From contig JANCIK010000003.1 in NCBI GenBank assembly GCA_028532985.1, positions 196,001 to 260,000 of the forward strand: a stretch of 64,000 nt of DNA, given 5' to 3'. This DNA is from Stropharia rugosoannulata (taxonomy: Eukaryota > Basidiomycota > Agaricomycetes > Agaricales > Strophariaceae). Shown piece by piece: positions 1-10,305 of the stretch (position 1 is its first letter; the number at the start of each line of letters is the position of its first letter). The notes beneath the pieces are model-generated. The model ran no database searches and was not told where the DNA came from. It saw only the letters and a list, made by a program, of their open reading frames with translations. The position numbers were made by a program, and so were the translations under genes.

Positions 1-403
1 GTATTGGTACTGGGCAGTGTATCAAGCCGAGCAATGCATGGCCAACAGCAAGCTATGGTGGTCCGCAACGTGTTTGCAAACTTGCGGAAGCGCGCATAGG
101 ATGTATTACGTAATTCGCATCCCCGGTAGACAGCCAGAGAATGGGTGTGACGCAGTTGTTTCTTCTCTAATCCATGCTTGCTTGGCGACCTATCCTCCGA
201 CCACCCAATATCGCACGGCGGGTCATTCAACATCACAGGCGACCTATACATAGTACTTTACCTCGAGCGCAACCTCAGCCGCGGCCCCCAGGTGTGCTCG
301 CAAAGCTTCGCTTCAGGGCAGATGGGCAACCTCGTTCGCGATGGGTAGGCCTAGCCATCGGTATGTACCATTCTCGATCCTTCCATTAGCGGAGCCTGAC
401 TGT

Positions 404-946
404 ATGGCTCTAGGCACATTGTTGGTGTCAAATTATATGACCCTAACGTATTTGGAAGACATAATAGAGGAGAGCGAAAACGCTTTAGGCGTCCTAACTG
501 GTGTAGTCTGCATGAACAAAGCTGACATAGACTACGGGCCTGTCGACCTGGATAACCTAATGGACACATACACTTACTACAAGCGGATGTATCAAGCCTT
601 CTCCCAGTTCTCTGACGCGGAGTTGGTCCCTCTCTTCCAACTTTTTACCCGGCTTCTGGAGTCCTCAGACGAAAATGACACAGAGGCGAAGGCCCGGCTA
701 CATCAGATCACCCGGAAAGCTGCTGAAGAAATCCGCAAGGCTCTTCATGAGCTCGGCGACGACTCCCTTCTACCCACGGCCAATTATATTCTGATGATCA
801 TGCTGGAGTCTTTACAACTAATGCTCGAACTGGTACAAGACGAAGAAGACGACGACAGCGATATCAAGTACCCCTTCCAGCTGATCAAGGGGCACCCCAG
901 GAAAGACTCGGGGTCATCGCCGAAGGACTATGAGGTGTTGGGATAA
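404..946 (+). CDS. hypothetical helical protein with acidic tail
   Basis: I do not recognise a family. From the Met at 404 the frame codes about 180 residues. It is Leu/Glu-rich and probably largely helical, and it ends with an acidic run (EEDDDSD) followed by a short polar, Lys- and Ser-containing tail. There is no signal peptide or membrane segment. The frame is open upstream to 341, so the true start may be at 341 or in an upstream exon; I chose 404 because the preceding residues look like untranslated sequence. Splicing cannot be excluded. The gene lies at the edge of the accessory region, ahead of a UstYa-like gene on the other strand. Confidence 0.4.
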   Translation: MALGTLLVSNYMTLTYLEDIIEESENALGVLTGVVCMNKADIDYGPVDLDNLMDTYTYYKRMYQAFSQFSDAELVPLFQLFTRLLESSDENDTEAKARLHQITRKAAEEIRKALHELGDDSLLPTANYILMIMLESLQLMLELVQDEEDDDSDIKYPFQLIKGHPRKDSGSSPKDYEVLG

Positions 947-1603
947 ATGTAAGCGCCCATACTTGCACTATTCAGATCGAAGCTCAAGGAGGACTAGCTT
1001 TTTAATTCGACTTCATACACATACTATTCCATTAATATTGCATGCCCCTCTGTTAATCTTATCGTGCTGATATCTAATGTACGTGTGAACGTGCATGTCG
1101 CCTGTTGTCTATGACTCCACGCTGACCTTCTACTTCAGTATTATTTAAAAAGGCCTTGCGTAATAGCATATGGACCTGGACCATGGTATTGGGAATAGAT
1201 TGCGCAACCTGCTTGAGCCATAACTTGACTCGATGTATTATACGAATAAGTTACGGCTGCTAAACGTTGAGTTTTGCCCAGATAGTTTATGGCGGGCATT
1301 TCATGTCGTGTGACCTAGAGGATGATGCTTCATCCATACGTTTCGAAATGATCGTCGATTCCATTCCTCAGCATGAAGTTTCTGCAGGCATGCGTACACG
1401 AACCCTCGCCTATTCCTTGCTACTGTCTATAACAGCAATCCGATATGGACGAGTCTCCGTTTTCATTTAGTGAAGTCTTCTCCATCGCCGTATTACAGTC
1501 AGCTGAATAAATAGGTTCGTCTTTATTACTAATTCTAAATCATATATTTACGACATGCCTTCACCAGAAATTAGCTTATCTCCAGCTTGCCTCCAACACA
1601 GCC
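947..1603. other. intergenic, nothing recognised
   Basis: This AT-rich stretch between the hypothetical gene and the 3' end of the minus-strand UstYa-like gene has only short frames with no family resemblance. Confidence 0.5.
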
Positions 1604-2323
1604 TTATGTCACATCGTCATGCCATGGTATATCGTGCTCGACGCGGAAATTATCCCACTCATGCCACTTATCATTCATCATCTGGTATGCTGGCGCCCAA
1701 TCCACGCAAGTATGTGTCCCCCCGCTTCTTTCCCTTGTGAAATTCCGTTTCATAAAATCTCCGGGTTCGAGGGTCACATCTGCAGCGCAAAGTGTCCACT
1801 GACGCAGGTAGTTGAAGCAATGCAAGATATGGGCCTGTCGTGCATGACCAATGGTCCCCCAGCCTTTTTCGATTGATCCTCGAATACTGCGCAGACAATG
1901 CAACTCGTGGAACATGGCGACTGCGAACATGCGTTCTTCTTGTCCGATGCGGATGTGCCCGTCTCCTAAAGTTGCCGTCCACAACCATTCAGCTTCAGCC
2001 TCGGGGGCAAGGATATCATAGTGGACGCTCTCCTGCACAGTCATCTTGACTAGTTTTTCCTCGATTGGCAGTCTTACTGGATGATCAGCTCCGATGTATG
2101 CTATTAGAGGCATATAAGCATTTGAACAGGACCGGTGGATTGGAACCTCACAATAAGAGTCAATCGGTCGCACGACGGGACTTCTTCGTTGCTGTAGTTG
2201 CAACAGATGCGTTAGGTCCTTGGAGAACATTAACAAACTCCATGTTAAATAGAATGAAGCCGCCCCTAGCAGACATAACGCAAAGAGATGAGGATTAACC
2301 ATCCTCTCTTTACGACTCTGCAT
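1604..2323 (-). CDS. UstYa-like (DUF3328) oxidase, copy A
   Basis: The 239-residue product is intronless from the Met at 2323. An N-terminal membrane anchor (about residues 11-32) is followed by a lumenal DUF3328 domain carrying both family motifs: HELHC at residues 139-143 and HILHC at 165-169, with FNYLRQ after the second and a conserved THTCVDW segment near 206. In ascomycetes, UstYa/UstYb-type proteins carry out oxidative cyclisation of ribosomal peptides such as ustiloxin, and the two HxxHC motifs are thought to bind metal. Here the motifs are intact, so activity is plausible; the substrate is inferred from the repeat-containing secreted protein about 5 kb away. An upstream in-frame extension of 27 residues exists but would precede the anchor and looks untranslated. 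Confidence 0.85.
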   Translation of the reverse strand: MQSRKERMVNPHLFALCLLGAASFYLTWSLLMFSKDLTHLLQLQQRRSPVVRPIDSYCEVPIHRSCSNAYMPLIAYIGADHPVRLPIEEKLVKMTVQESVHYDILAPEAEAEWLWTATLGDGHIRIGQEERMFAVAMFHELHCLRSIRGSIEKGWGTIGHARQAHILHCFNYLRQWTLCAADVTLEPGDFMKRNFTRERSGGTHTCVDWAPAYQMMNDKWHEWDNFRVEHDIPWHDDVT

Positions 2324-2916
2324 AGCTTCTGGTGTGGAGGGAGACAGCAACGACAAAGATGAACGAAAATTACGCAGGTGATGAAATCCCTGACATTCAT
2401 TCAAATATTCAAACTATTCGCCGCGCCTTCCTGCTATTCTCGTACGCTTCTTTGTCCAGAGCATCCCACCCATATCAAAGTGCCAAATGCATATGGTTCC
2501 TTCTTTGTACTGAAGGGCTTGGCTATTTTTGAGATCTCTAAGGCACGAGATTGGGTGCAATGGAATACAAGTTTTCACAAGGGCTTCGGGAGCTGCCCGA
2601 CACTTACCCACTGTCAGTATTTTATATAGATTTGTTTCGAGTCTGACTTGACCTATCACAACATTAAACCCGCTTGACATCCTACTTATCGACGCGTCGT
2701 CCTCGACACATATGTCATCCGAGGTCAAGCTCCCGATACTCTCATCGAGGTGCGAGAAAGCTGCATCGCGTAATGTCCAACAAGGTAAGCCGTGTAGCCG
2801 ACCCACAGACATTAAAATGATTCTCTTTCGTCATTGATATAGCACTCAGGCATCCACATCGCAGCCGCTCTCAGCGTTCAAGAACAGCAAGCCTCGCCTC
2901 AACCATATACAGAACG
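2324..2916. other. divergent promoter region between UstYa-like A and GNAT
   Basis: This gap separates two divergent start codons. On the minus strand there is a TATA-like run (TATATAAAA, about 2619-2627), roughly 300 bp ahead of the UstYa-like start. Open frames in both directions here have no family resemblance. Confidence 0.4.
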
Positions 2917-4018
2917 ATGCCCCATTCTTTTCACGTACAACGCGTCCTGAATCCCACAGGTGAATGATTAATTCTTCTCTACCTAGAGAACAGATGAGGT
3001 AAATTTCTCATTCTGTGTTACTTCCAGAGGCCCGACTCGCCGAGGCCGCGAACTTATTCACAGATCTCATGAAGAATAGTAAATGGTTCTGATATGAAAG
3101 GAAGATATCTTCCTGATACCCTGATTCGAATAGATTTAGGCGCTCTTAGTCTGGCTGGCGGGGAAGTCGGTTTAATGAATTATCAGGCACTGGCTCTTCT
3201 GCGCGCTGGATCTACATTCGGAGAGTATTATGAGGCGACAGACGACCATGGCAGTTTGGTAGGCTACACCATGTGGATGCCACCTGGCCAGGAGATGTTC
3301 AGCACGTACGTAGATTTAACATTTTATTTTAACTCGGATATTAATCATTTGCTTACTGTTTAGAGAGGAACAAAGACGTTTAGGGTTTAATGAATTCATG
3401 GGGATGTTATCTACCGAGGCTGAGAATTATTTCAAGACGAAAGTAAGTCACTATTCAAGCTGCTATCCTTCAAAGCTAGGCCTTACTTTAGGCAGTATAT
3501 TGCCCAATTTCCAGGTTTTGTAGCTAGTTTGATCGGCTCAAGAGTATAGATTTATTATATCCGGTAGCTGAAAAAAAACTCATATTCGGTGATCTCTAGG
3601 GAAAGATAGATTCATGGTGGCTTCACATGGCCATGATACGCCGGGACTATCAGAGACAAGGCGTGCTACGCTCTCTGGTTGACTTAGTCCGAAGAAAGGT
3701 AAGTTGCGCCATACTACATAAATTTATGTGAGCTTAAAACTATTGACAGGCTGAAGATGCCGGAGAATACTTAGCTACTTGCACAACTAACGACGATAAT
3801 GTATATTCTTCCAGAGATAACTTGATGAAATACAGCTGACGACCCTTCAGATTCGCGTTTACACAGGCCTCGGATTTGCCTACATGGGATCTACAGAGAT
3901 GGATTCCCCATGGGGTAAATGGCCTATACATGTTTTTAAGATGGATTTGGGAACTACTGAAGACGACAATGAAAATGTTCTGCTTGAACATTGGCAGCGT
4001 CTAATTCGACGCCGCTAG
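2917..4018 (+). CDS. GNAT-family N-acetyltransferase
   Basis: Eight exons give about 239 residues: 2917-2959, 3028-3078, 3140-3305, 3364-3442, 3496-3543, 3600-3698, 3750-3800, 3836-4018. All joins keep phase. The acetyl-CoA binding core is visible in exon 6 as WWLHMAMIRRDYQRQGVLRSL: a beta strand followed by the R/Q-x-x-G-x-G/A-like turn (here RQGVLR). The C-terminal strand with GLGF and the conserved ending FKMD fit the basidiomycete GNAT group. The acceptor substrate is unknown. The last intron is only 35 nt and the third exon's acceptor could instead be six bases upstream. In its setting the enzyme could be a tailoring acetylase of the neighbouring peptide locus, but that is inference; such GNAT genes are also common as stand-alone genes. 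Confidence 0.75.
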
Positions 4019-4352
4019 ATGTTTGTTAGATATAGTACCTTTAAGATTCTGGTAGTTATGAGACTCTTATATCAGCGTTAAGATCGTTTCTCTGAGATTG
4101 AGAGTACTTGAGGCACATAAAATAAGCCATCCCACACACAGCGAAGTCAGTTATGGTGCATCGTAGTCTACCTCTGCATACATCGGTTGTGCAAAGTGGG
4201 TCAGCTCCCTTGAGTCAAATAGAGCATCATAATGAGCTGTAATGTAGTGTGCGATTTTAAATCTACTATAGGATAAATTCATTGTCGAGTTCAATGTAAC
4301 CGCAGTAACCAGCAAAATCAGGTACCGCACGGTTTCTAAGGAGGTCGATACC

Positions 4353-4668
4353 ACGTCCTCTCAAGAAGAATTCGAAGCAAGAGTAATGGAGTAGGTAATT
4401 CGCAGGGTTTGGAGACCTCACACACATTTCACTCTGCAGGAAAAAGCTGAGGCAATTAAGCTCTACGGGGAATCTTTATCTACTAATTTTGTTTATGATC
4501 TACCCACAGCTCCGTTAAACAGCACAATTATATCCCTGGTTCCTCACACACGCTTGCCGTCCTGCGTCTTGGCAGATAATTATCTGCTCCGAAGCAAAGC
4601 AGTTGAGGCTGCGATTGTTAAGCGACTGAAATTAATGGGAGGACATTTCCGCTTTTGGGTAAAGTAAT
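4353..4668 (+). pseudogene. possible coding relic
   Basis: Two coding-looking pieces lie in sequence: one ending in EEFEARVME near 4390, then a donor-like GTAGGT, an acceptor-like CTGCAG at 4434-4439, and about 76 open codons beginning EKAEAIKLYGESL and running to a stop at 4666-4668. Joining the two pieces with the visible splice sites shifts the frame. I recognise no family. It may be a frameshifted remnant or a gene whose exons I cannot place. Confidence 0.25.
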
Positions 4669-5157
4669 ACTAAATATAGCTTAGCCCACTTTAGCATCAA
4701 AGCTGTGCTACACAGCCACCACCTTTCCTCATATCGGCTGCAACGACACAAGTTCGACATCGAAAATTAAACAAGCTCTTCGCGTATTAACGGTCAAGCA
4801 GTGCTAGGTGCTAACACACAAAAAGGATGCGTGCTCAGTTGCATACCTTGTCATCATCTCTAGGAGGTCCCGTTCAGGTGCAGAGAGAGTATAACATGGT
4901 ACAAATGTATGAGCGCTCTACTGGCTATACCATCATATGTTAATTATCAATCGTGGCAAATCAAAGCCTTACACAAGCCTCAAAGATGTTAATCACGTAT
5001 GGCTTGGGGCGGATTATTTCCGTCTCTCAAGGCGTTACGCGGACGGGGTTAGTAAGGGGACGAAAGGTAAATGATCAAATTACTCGTGTCAATTTCTTAT
5101 ATTATTCTCTGACCGTCTGTTGCAGATTAGGATTGATACGCACTAGCTCTCACAACT
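4669..5157. other. intergenic, nothing recognised
   Basis: Only short unsupported frames occur here, directly upstream of the But2-like gene. The wider gap from 4019 is broken only by the possible relic listed separately. Confidence 0.4.
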
Positions 5158-6175
5158 ATGCACCAACAAAACAATGAATTCGAGTCTTTGGAGCTGCTTT
5201 TGAAGGACAGAGACTATGCCGAAGTACAAGAAGGTACGGAGATATCATATACCAACACATTCGAGTCTGTCCTACAGTAACGTCTAGGTCGCTTGAAGAA
5301 CTTCAAGAATTTAAGAAAACCAGTCACCAAATTTCCCTTCATGACTGTCGGCATACTTCTCTTCTTTGTTCTGGATATTGCCGCATTTCTTGCAATTGGA
5401 AGACTCCTTTTGGACGCCAAAAAAACCATTTCTGACATCGACAAGCTAGAGTTTAGGAGCCCATACGTAGGACTAGACGAACTGTATAGGAGTCGCAGGA
5501 TCAACGTCACTCACTATGACGCGGTTATCAACGAACCACGATTTGCGACGCAAATTAGTCCAGGACAGCCGGATGAGATCTTTCCTATCGACGCTCACCG
5601 TTGGCTGAGCGACTTTGGACTCCTTTCTCCTCCAGATAGGCATTTCCAGGTCTCCAGTAAGAATGAAGTAGGTGAACTCGCCTCTTATTATGACACAACA
5701 AATGTAACTCCTTGTTCAGGTTTTAACTATCACCCAGTTCCATATCCTTGACTATGGGATGGAGAGCTGTAGTCTGAAAATTCGGCTTCCTGGATCTGAC
5801 GATGATTTACCTCACCCTTACTTGATCCCCTCGACGGCAGAAACTGTCCCCCTTACGATCTGTGAGATTGAGGCGAAGCGGCCCTTGAAGGAATCCGTTA
5901 TTTCATGGTCGAAGCGTCCGAGATGTATTCGTGACTTAGGCACCATACAAGCTAGAATAGGCGGAGAGGTAGAGCTTGAAAACTTCTCTTGCAAGTCTGG
6001 CTCCTTCATTGGATACCAAATTTCTTGCAACAACGATTCGCCTCATTGCGAAATCGACGTGTGGACAAATCAAAATGCTACGTGGGGTAAGTGGTTTTAG
6101 CGCTTTCCGATAAGAGCGTCTCTGAATAACAATACATTAGGCATCTTCATTGAACAGCAGCAGACCCTACTGTAG
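5158..6175 (+). CDS. membrane-anchored But2 C-terminal-like protein
   Basis: Four exons (5158-5233, 5288-5667, 5720-6086, 6141-6175) keep phase and give about 285 residues. A cytosolic head of about 35 residues is followed by one membrane helix (about residues 42-65, rich in Phe/Ile/Leu), making a type II anchor. The C-terminal half starts VLTITQFHILDYGMESC and contains further Cys residues; this layout matches the many basidiomycete proteins annotated as 'ubiquitin 3 binding protein But2 C-terminal domain'. Their function is unknown and ubiquitin binding has not been shown for them. Asn-x-Ser/Thr sites in the C-terminal part fit lumenal exposure. It sits between the GNAT gene and the repeat-containing secreted protein. 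Confidence 0.7.
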
Positions 6176-6711
6176 TAGTCATACGACTTACTGGTACATA
6201 CGGCGACTGGGAGGGTCTCCATTTATTCTATTCATCAAATAATCAGATATTTTGAGCCACTCCGATGACATGTAAGAGTTTCCCACGTCTGCCTTGAATG
6301 TTATCACCGCGCATCACGAAGGCCTTTGTGGCACGATGGGAATGCCTTGTGGTTATGGCATACGCTTGGTTCACACTTTATCGCATGGATAATCATGTTC
6401 ATAAACTGAGGAGTAAGCTTAGCCCAGCTCATGTTCCGCCTCTGTTTATGTATGACAACAGGAAAGGCCCGTAACTCACCGCGCACACGCACTTCGGATA
6501 CGAAAACAAAGCGATACCAACACTTATGTCCACCCACGAAGTCCATTTATACAACGCTGTCACTACTAATAGTTTACTGCAGTATAAAGTATAACTATAA
6601 TACAGTCAGTTCGGGGAAATGACAGCGCTCGCTGTACCCACTGTGTCGTGAAGTCGATCACTCTACGGCCGTTTAGGAGAGCTTGCCCAAATACATTAGG
6701 GATAATCATTT
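6176..6711. other. intergenic, nothing recognised
   Basis: Frames of 60-80 codons occur on both strands but show no motif or family resemblance. Confidence 0.4.
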
Positions 6712-7007
6712 ATGCGCTTGCTCTATGCGGATGTTACCACATGGCCCTATCCTTTTCTAAATGCTCACATGGACATTAGGCAGCATTCGGCCCCTAGCTT
6801 TGCATCCGAAAGCTATGGTGAGTAACTTAGTTATCCTCGGAGATCGGAAAATCAAAGGTCTACAATGTGGTTTATAATTTAGAGTATAACTCTGCCAATA
6901 AGCCATTTTGCAATGTACGTATAGTATCCACCGATGTATGGCAGCAACTACCTGAGCCTTTTAAAGACTTACACACTCAAGTGAAGCGCATAAAATATCT
7001 GTCTTAG
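6712..7007 (+). CDS. putative two-exon mini-gene, unknown
   Basis: An ATG at 6712 opens 35 codons ending in a perfect donor (TATG|GTGAGT at 6817/6818). The acceptor AATTTAG at 6876-6882 restores the frame for 41 more codons to the stop at 7005-7007, giving about 76 residues. The second exon (YNSANKPFCNV..., then VWQQLPEPFKDL) has the composition of real coding sequence. There is no signal peptide and no known domain. It could be a small gene of the peptide locus or a fragment of a longer degraded gene. Confidence 0.3.
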
Positions 7008-7256
7008 TGAGTAAACTGGGGTTTGCACGCTTTAAATCAATTAGAATATATATTGATGATCTGATTATAGTACTAGTACGCCCAAATCCCCAAAGTGTAA
7101 TAAATAGAACAATAGCTCCAGCTATCGCATTTCAGTCGCTTGCATTAGTTGAGCTTTGAATACTGACAGTGAATATTAGCTGTTTTCGCAATCAAATGGA
7201 TTGTACAGCCACTTACTTCAAAAATGAACGTTTAGAGCTGTGTATACTCCAATGAG

Positions 7257-7718
7257 CTAGTGCTCAGGGAGCGCACGCAACCAAGCGGTATCAACAGGCA
7301 CGTTTTCCGCAACGGAGCGCAAGAAAACAGTATCGGCCGGAGCGCCGTTATCAGCGGTCGTTCCCGTTTGACCATCACGGCGAAGCCACGCAGCGTCAAC
7401 AGGGGCACTCTGTTCGTCAGAACGTAAGAATACGGCGTCGACAGGGGTTCCTTGTGAATCAGAGCGTAAAAAGATTGTGTCGGTCGGATTCGTCTCTGGC
7501 TGAAGGGCACGACGCAAAAATGAAGTGTCTACTGGACCGTTCTCTGGCTGGAGGGAACGTTTAAGCCACGCAGTGTCGACCAGCGTGTCTAAAAAAAAGT
7601 ATAAGTGAAGTGTATGAAAAGGTAGGTACCTGGTCTTACCTGCAGGACTCTCGGTAATTGGCCTTGCAGTCACGGAAAGAAGGACAAGGCTAGCAAAGAG
7701 AGTGTAGTACTTGAACAT
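7257..7718 (-). CDS. secreted multi-repeat peptide precursor (candidate RiPP/KEP)
   Basis: Two exons (7718-7640 and 7588-7257, 51 nt intron) code 136 residues. Residues 1-18 are a clear signal peptide (hydrophobic core LFASLVLLS, then VTA). The rest is seven diverged copies of a unit whose conserved part is [P/L][V/T/A]D[T/A]x[W/F]L[R/K], with the aromatic at residues 34, 50, 66, 80, 94, 115 and 129. Spacers are polar (SLQPENG, ALQPETN, DSQGT, DEQSA and similar). Units 1, 2 and 5 end in KR, RR and RR, classic Kex2 sites; the others end in a single Arg followed by Ser or Ala. Secretion signal plus repeated short cores plus dibasic sites is the architecture of fungal dikaritin precursors and other Kex2-processed repeat proteins. 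Two UstYa-like oxidases flank it at about 5 kb. A non-modified repetitive secreted protein is the main alternative. Confidence 0.8.
   Translation of the reverse strand: MFKYYTLFASLVLLSVTARPITESPAGKTRYLPFHTLHLYFFLDTLVDTAWLKRSLQPENGPVDTSFLRRALQPETNPTDTIFLRSDSQGTPVDAVFLRSDEQSAPVDAAWLRRDGQTGTTADNGAPADTVFLRSVAENVPVDTAWLRALPEH
7260..7588 (-). repeat. seven-unit in-frame peptide repeat
   Basis: Within the precursor's second exon, seven units lie 14, 16 or 21 residues apart, counted between aromatic positions. Asp, the aromatic residue, Leu and the basic residue are kept in all seven, while spacers vary freely. The aromatic is Trp in units 1, 5 and 7 and Phe in units 2, 3, 4 and 6. This pattern suggests selection on the short core rather than on the spacers. 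Confidence 0.85.
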
Positions 7719-7760
7719 GTTTTATCTGTGGGTCTGGATTCTGGGAGGGGAAGATGAACT

Positions 7761-7769
7761 CCTTTTATA
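7761..7769 (-). promoter_or_regulatory. TATA box of the peptide precursor gene
   Basis: A strong TATAAAAGG lies about 43 bp ahead of the precursor start codon on the minus strand, implying a very short leader and a regulated, potentially highly expressed gene. A matching TATAAAAG precedes the seven-helix gene at 11517. Confidence 0.65.
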
Positions 7770-10305
7770 CCCGGTGAATGAGTCGAAGTAGAGCCCTACT
7801 GTGATCTCCATCACATATGAATATCTATTAACATCTATTGGTCGTAATCAAAGTATCAAAATGATCACCGTAATACGAAATAAATGCAGATTGACATCTC
7901 AGAAATGCCACCTATGTAAGAAGAGAGTCAATCGCCGTGATGCGCAAGTCAGCGTCTCTTTCCGGATGCCGTTAAGAATCAAGTAACACCTGTTTGATGC
8001 ATGCGTTGATTACACGGAAAAATCTTTCATGTTTGATTCATAGGAAGAATAACGCCTTTCGAATGATCTAAATCAAGCATAATGCTATTAAATCTATCTG
8101 AGCAAGGGTCGGTTACCTGTGAGAGCGTAGTTGAATAAACACTTCCATGTTTTACATTAATTTCAACGCAGTGCCGGGCAACAATATTCATATATTGACA
8201 TAAAGAGAGTAAGATCTGCTCTCACACTCATTTATTTTTGTCTGCAAAGTAGACTTAACTCCAATCCAGTCAGGCTACGGATACTGACCGCTTTCAAAAT
8301 GAGCTGTCAGACTTGTTCCGTTTTACAACGGATTTGTCCAAAGTACAGCAGATAAAGTACCAGAATATTTTACCAGTTAATATTTTTAGTCTAATAGCCT
8401 TCTTTCTGGCCAATGGAGGCTGGTACTTCTTATCCTTTTAAGTCTACAGACTTGAGCAAGTTGGCAACTGCGTTAGTACTATTTTTGTCTGTATTTATTT
8501 ATAGCTCACTTATACTTACACTTGGCGGTGAGGCTTGGCCTCTTGGCTTTGAGTCCCTGATAGCCGTTGGATGCCTTCGGCCCTTTTAGCTCCCAGTGCA
8601 CAATTAGTTTATTTGTGCACAATATACTTTGAGGCAGTCTCGAAAAACAGCTATTACCTTTGTCAATAGCTTCATACTCTGGTAGAGAGACATTATAACC
8701 ATTCCTATTTACCAGAACACCTTCCCATTGAAATTCCAAACGTTGTGTGCAAGAAAAGTCAGTAGTAAACATAGTGATCTATCATGTATCCATATGAGTT
8801 GTTCGCTTCAGAAATGGCTGGAAAGATAAGATGTTGAAGAAATACAACACTTAATGAAATGTACATAAATCATGACAACGTGTTAGTACATTTATCACTA
8901 TGTACTCGCTGAATTGCCGTAGAAAAACGGTGGCGATTTTCTCATGTATAAAGGGGATAAATATATACATACCTCATCCATCATTTCCCGCCGCTGATCT
9001 TTACATGTCATATACTTATGTAGGCTGAAATAAGACAGATTGCTCCTCGGTCCGCGGACTTGAAGTCTTCAGTTTACTACCCATTTCACCGCGTAAGAAT
9101 GAGACTGGTCATCTTGAAGCCAGTGCCGCTGGGAAGATCACAGAAGCTTTCGGTCCGACTCTAGCAGAGAATGGTCAGCGCTCAGCCATTACCACATGAC
9201 TGTGTGCTGGCACGCGAAAAAATAGCAGGCCATAATTACTTCTGACTCCTTCACAATGCCGTACAGCAGAAGTAACGATCTACAGAGAGTATACAGTGAT
9301 TAGGAAGATTCTTTTGTCATTAAATAACACCGTACGAAAAAAAAAAATCTGGGCAGAAGCTCAAGACAGTAATTTACCGATTGCTGAACGTAGGACTCTT
9401 AAATCGTTTCCTTTTACTTTCTCCATCGAAACGCTGACTGCGCATAGAATATCTCTATATAAGGCTACAGATACTTGACTTCCTTTGATCGACGAGAGTT
9501 TTGAACGGAGGGAAAGCGAAGATAGAGCCTCATTTAAATCTTTTCAGAGAAGTGCTGTCGTACCCGCTTTGAAACCTCCACTGACATATGCATTTATCGG
9601 TCATCAACAGGCACAAGTAAAAATGTTTACATAGATGACATTGCAGAACGTAATCCAGCAGGAAGTAATCCAGATTAATTTGCAGTATATCTTGTTGCCA
9701 TACCGTTGCCATGCCAGGTTTTTTTTTTTTAGCGCTCCACGACAAGTGGTGTGCAACTTAGTATGTTTGATTCACGCTGATCTACCGTCGTTTGGGCTTT
9801 CTCCCCTCAAATTTCTATTTTCCCGCAACAATCACCTTGAATATATTTCTCTGACATAATGCTGTTACATTGAGTAAACAGAATGGACCCTTTCAGAGGA
9901 ACGTATCAGGAGTATGACAATACTTTCTGTGTCCTCATACCCTGTTTTGAGTATAGTCTGCAATATATCTTATAGTAATTATCTCTGCGAACAACGCAAC
10001 TAAAAAATAAGCCGACGACTAGCATCATAACAGCCCTATAACCTTTTCTTTAATTAAAAAACATATGGTCCACTGCCATTATGCTGGAGTATAAATTGAA
10101 AGCTTAAACAACTACGAATTTATTATTGCCAACAGGTTAACAAGGGGCGAATAATTTACTTCTAGTATTATCCCTGGAAGGCATTCCTCATCCGAGCATA
10201 ACACTACGTATATGTGGAATAGTGAAATGCTATACGCGATATTATAGTCCTCTCTACCGGTGAGAGAAAAGAGAAGTGACTTGAGCGCTTAGAATTTTAA
10301 AACGT
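7770..10305. other. AT-rich gap with coding scraps only
   Basis: No gene could be supported in these 2.5 kb. Two items stand out: a minus-strand frame of 88 codons at 8506-8772 without any recognisable motif, and a plus-strand TATAAAGG near 8946 followed by a 41-codon coding-looking piece (LLPISPRKNE..., ending at a stop at about 9199) that has no start codon. Poly-A and poly-T runs (9339-9348, 9720-9730) are present. Confidence 0.4.

Noticed and set aside
17..389. Overlapping short frames at the left edge
   Set aside because: They overlap in different frames, have no motif, and their composition looks non-coding.
2414..2812. 132-codon minus-strand frame
   Set aside because: No family resemblance; it crosses a TATA-like run and the divergent promoter region of two better supported genes.
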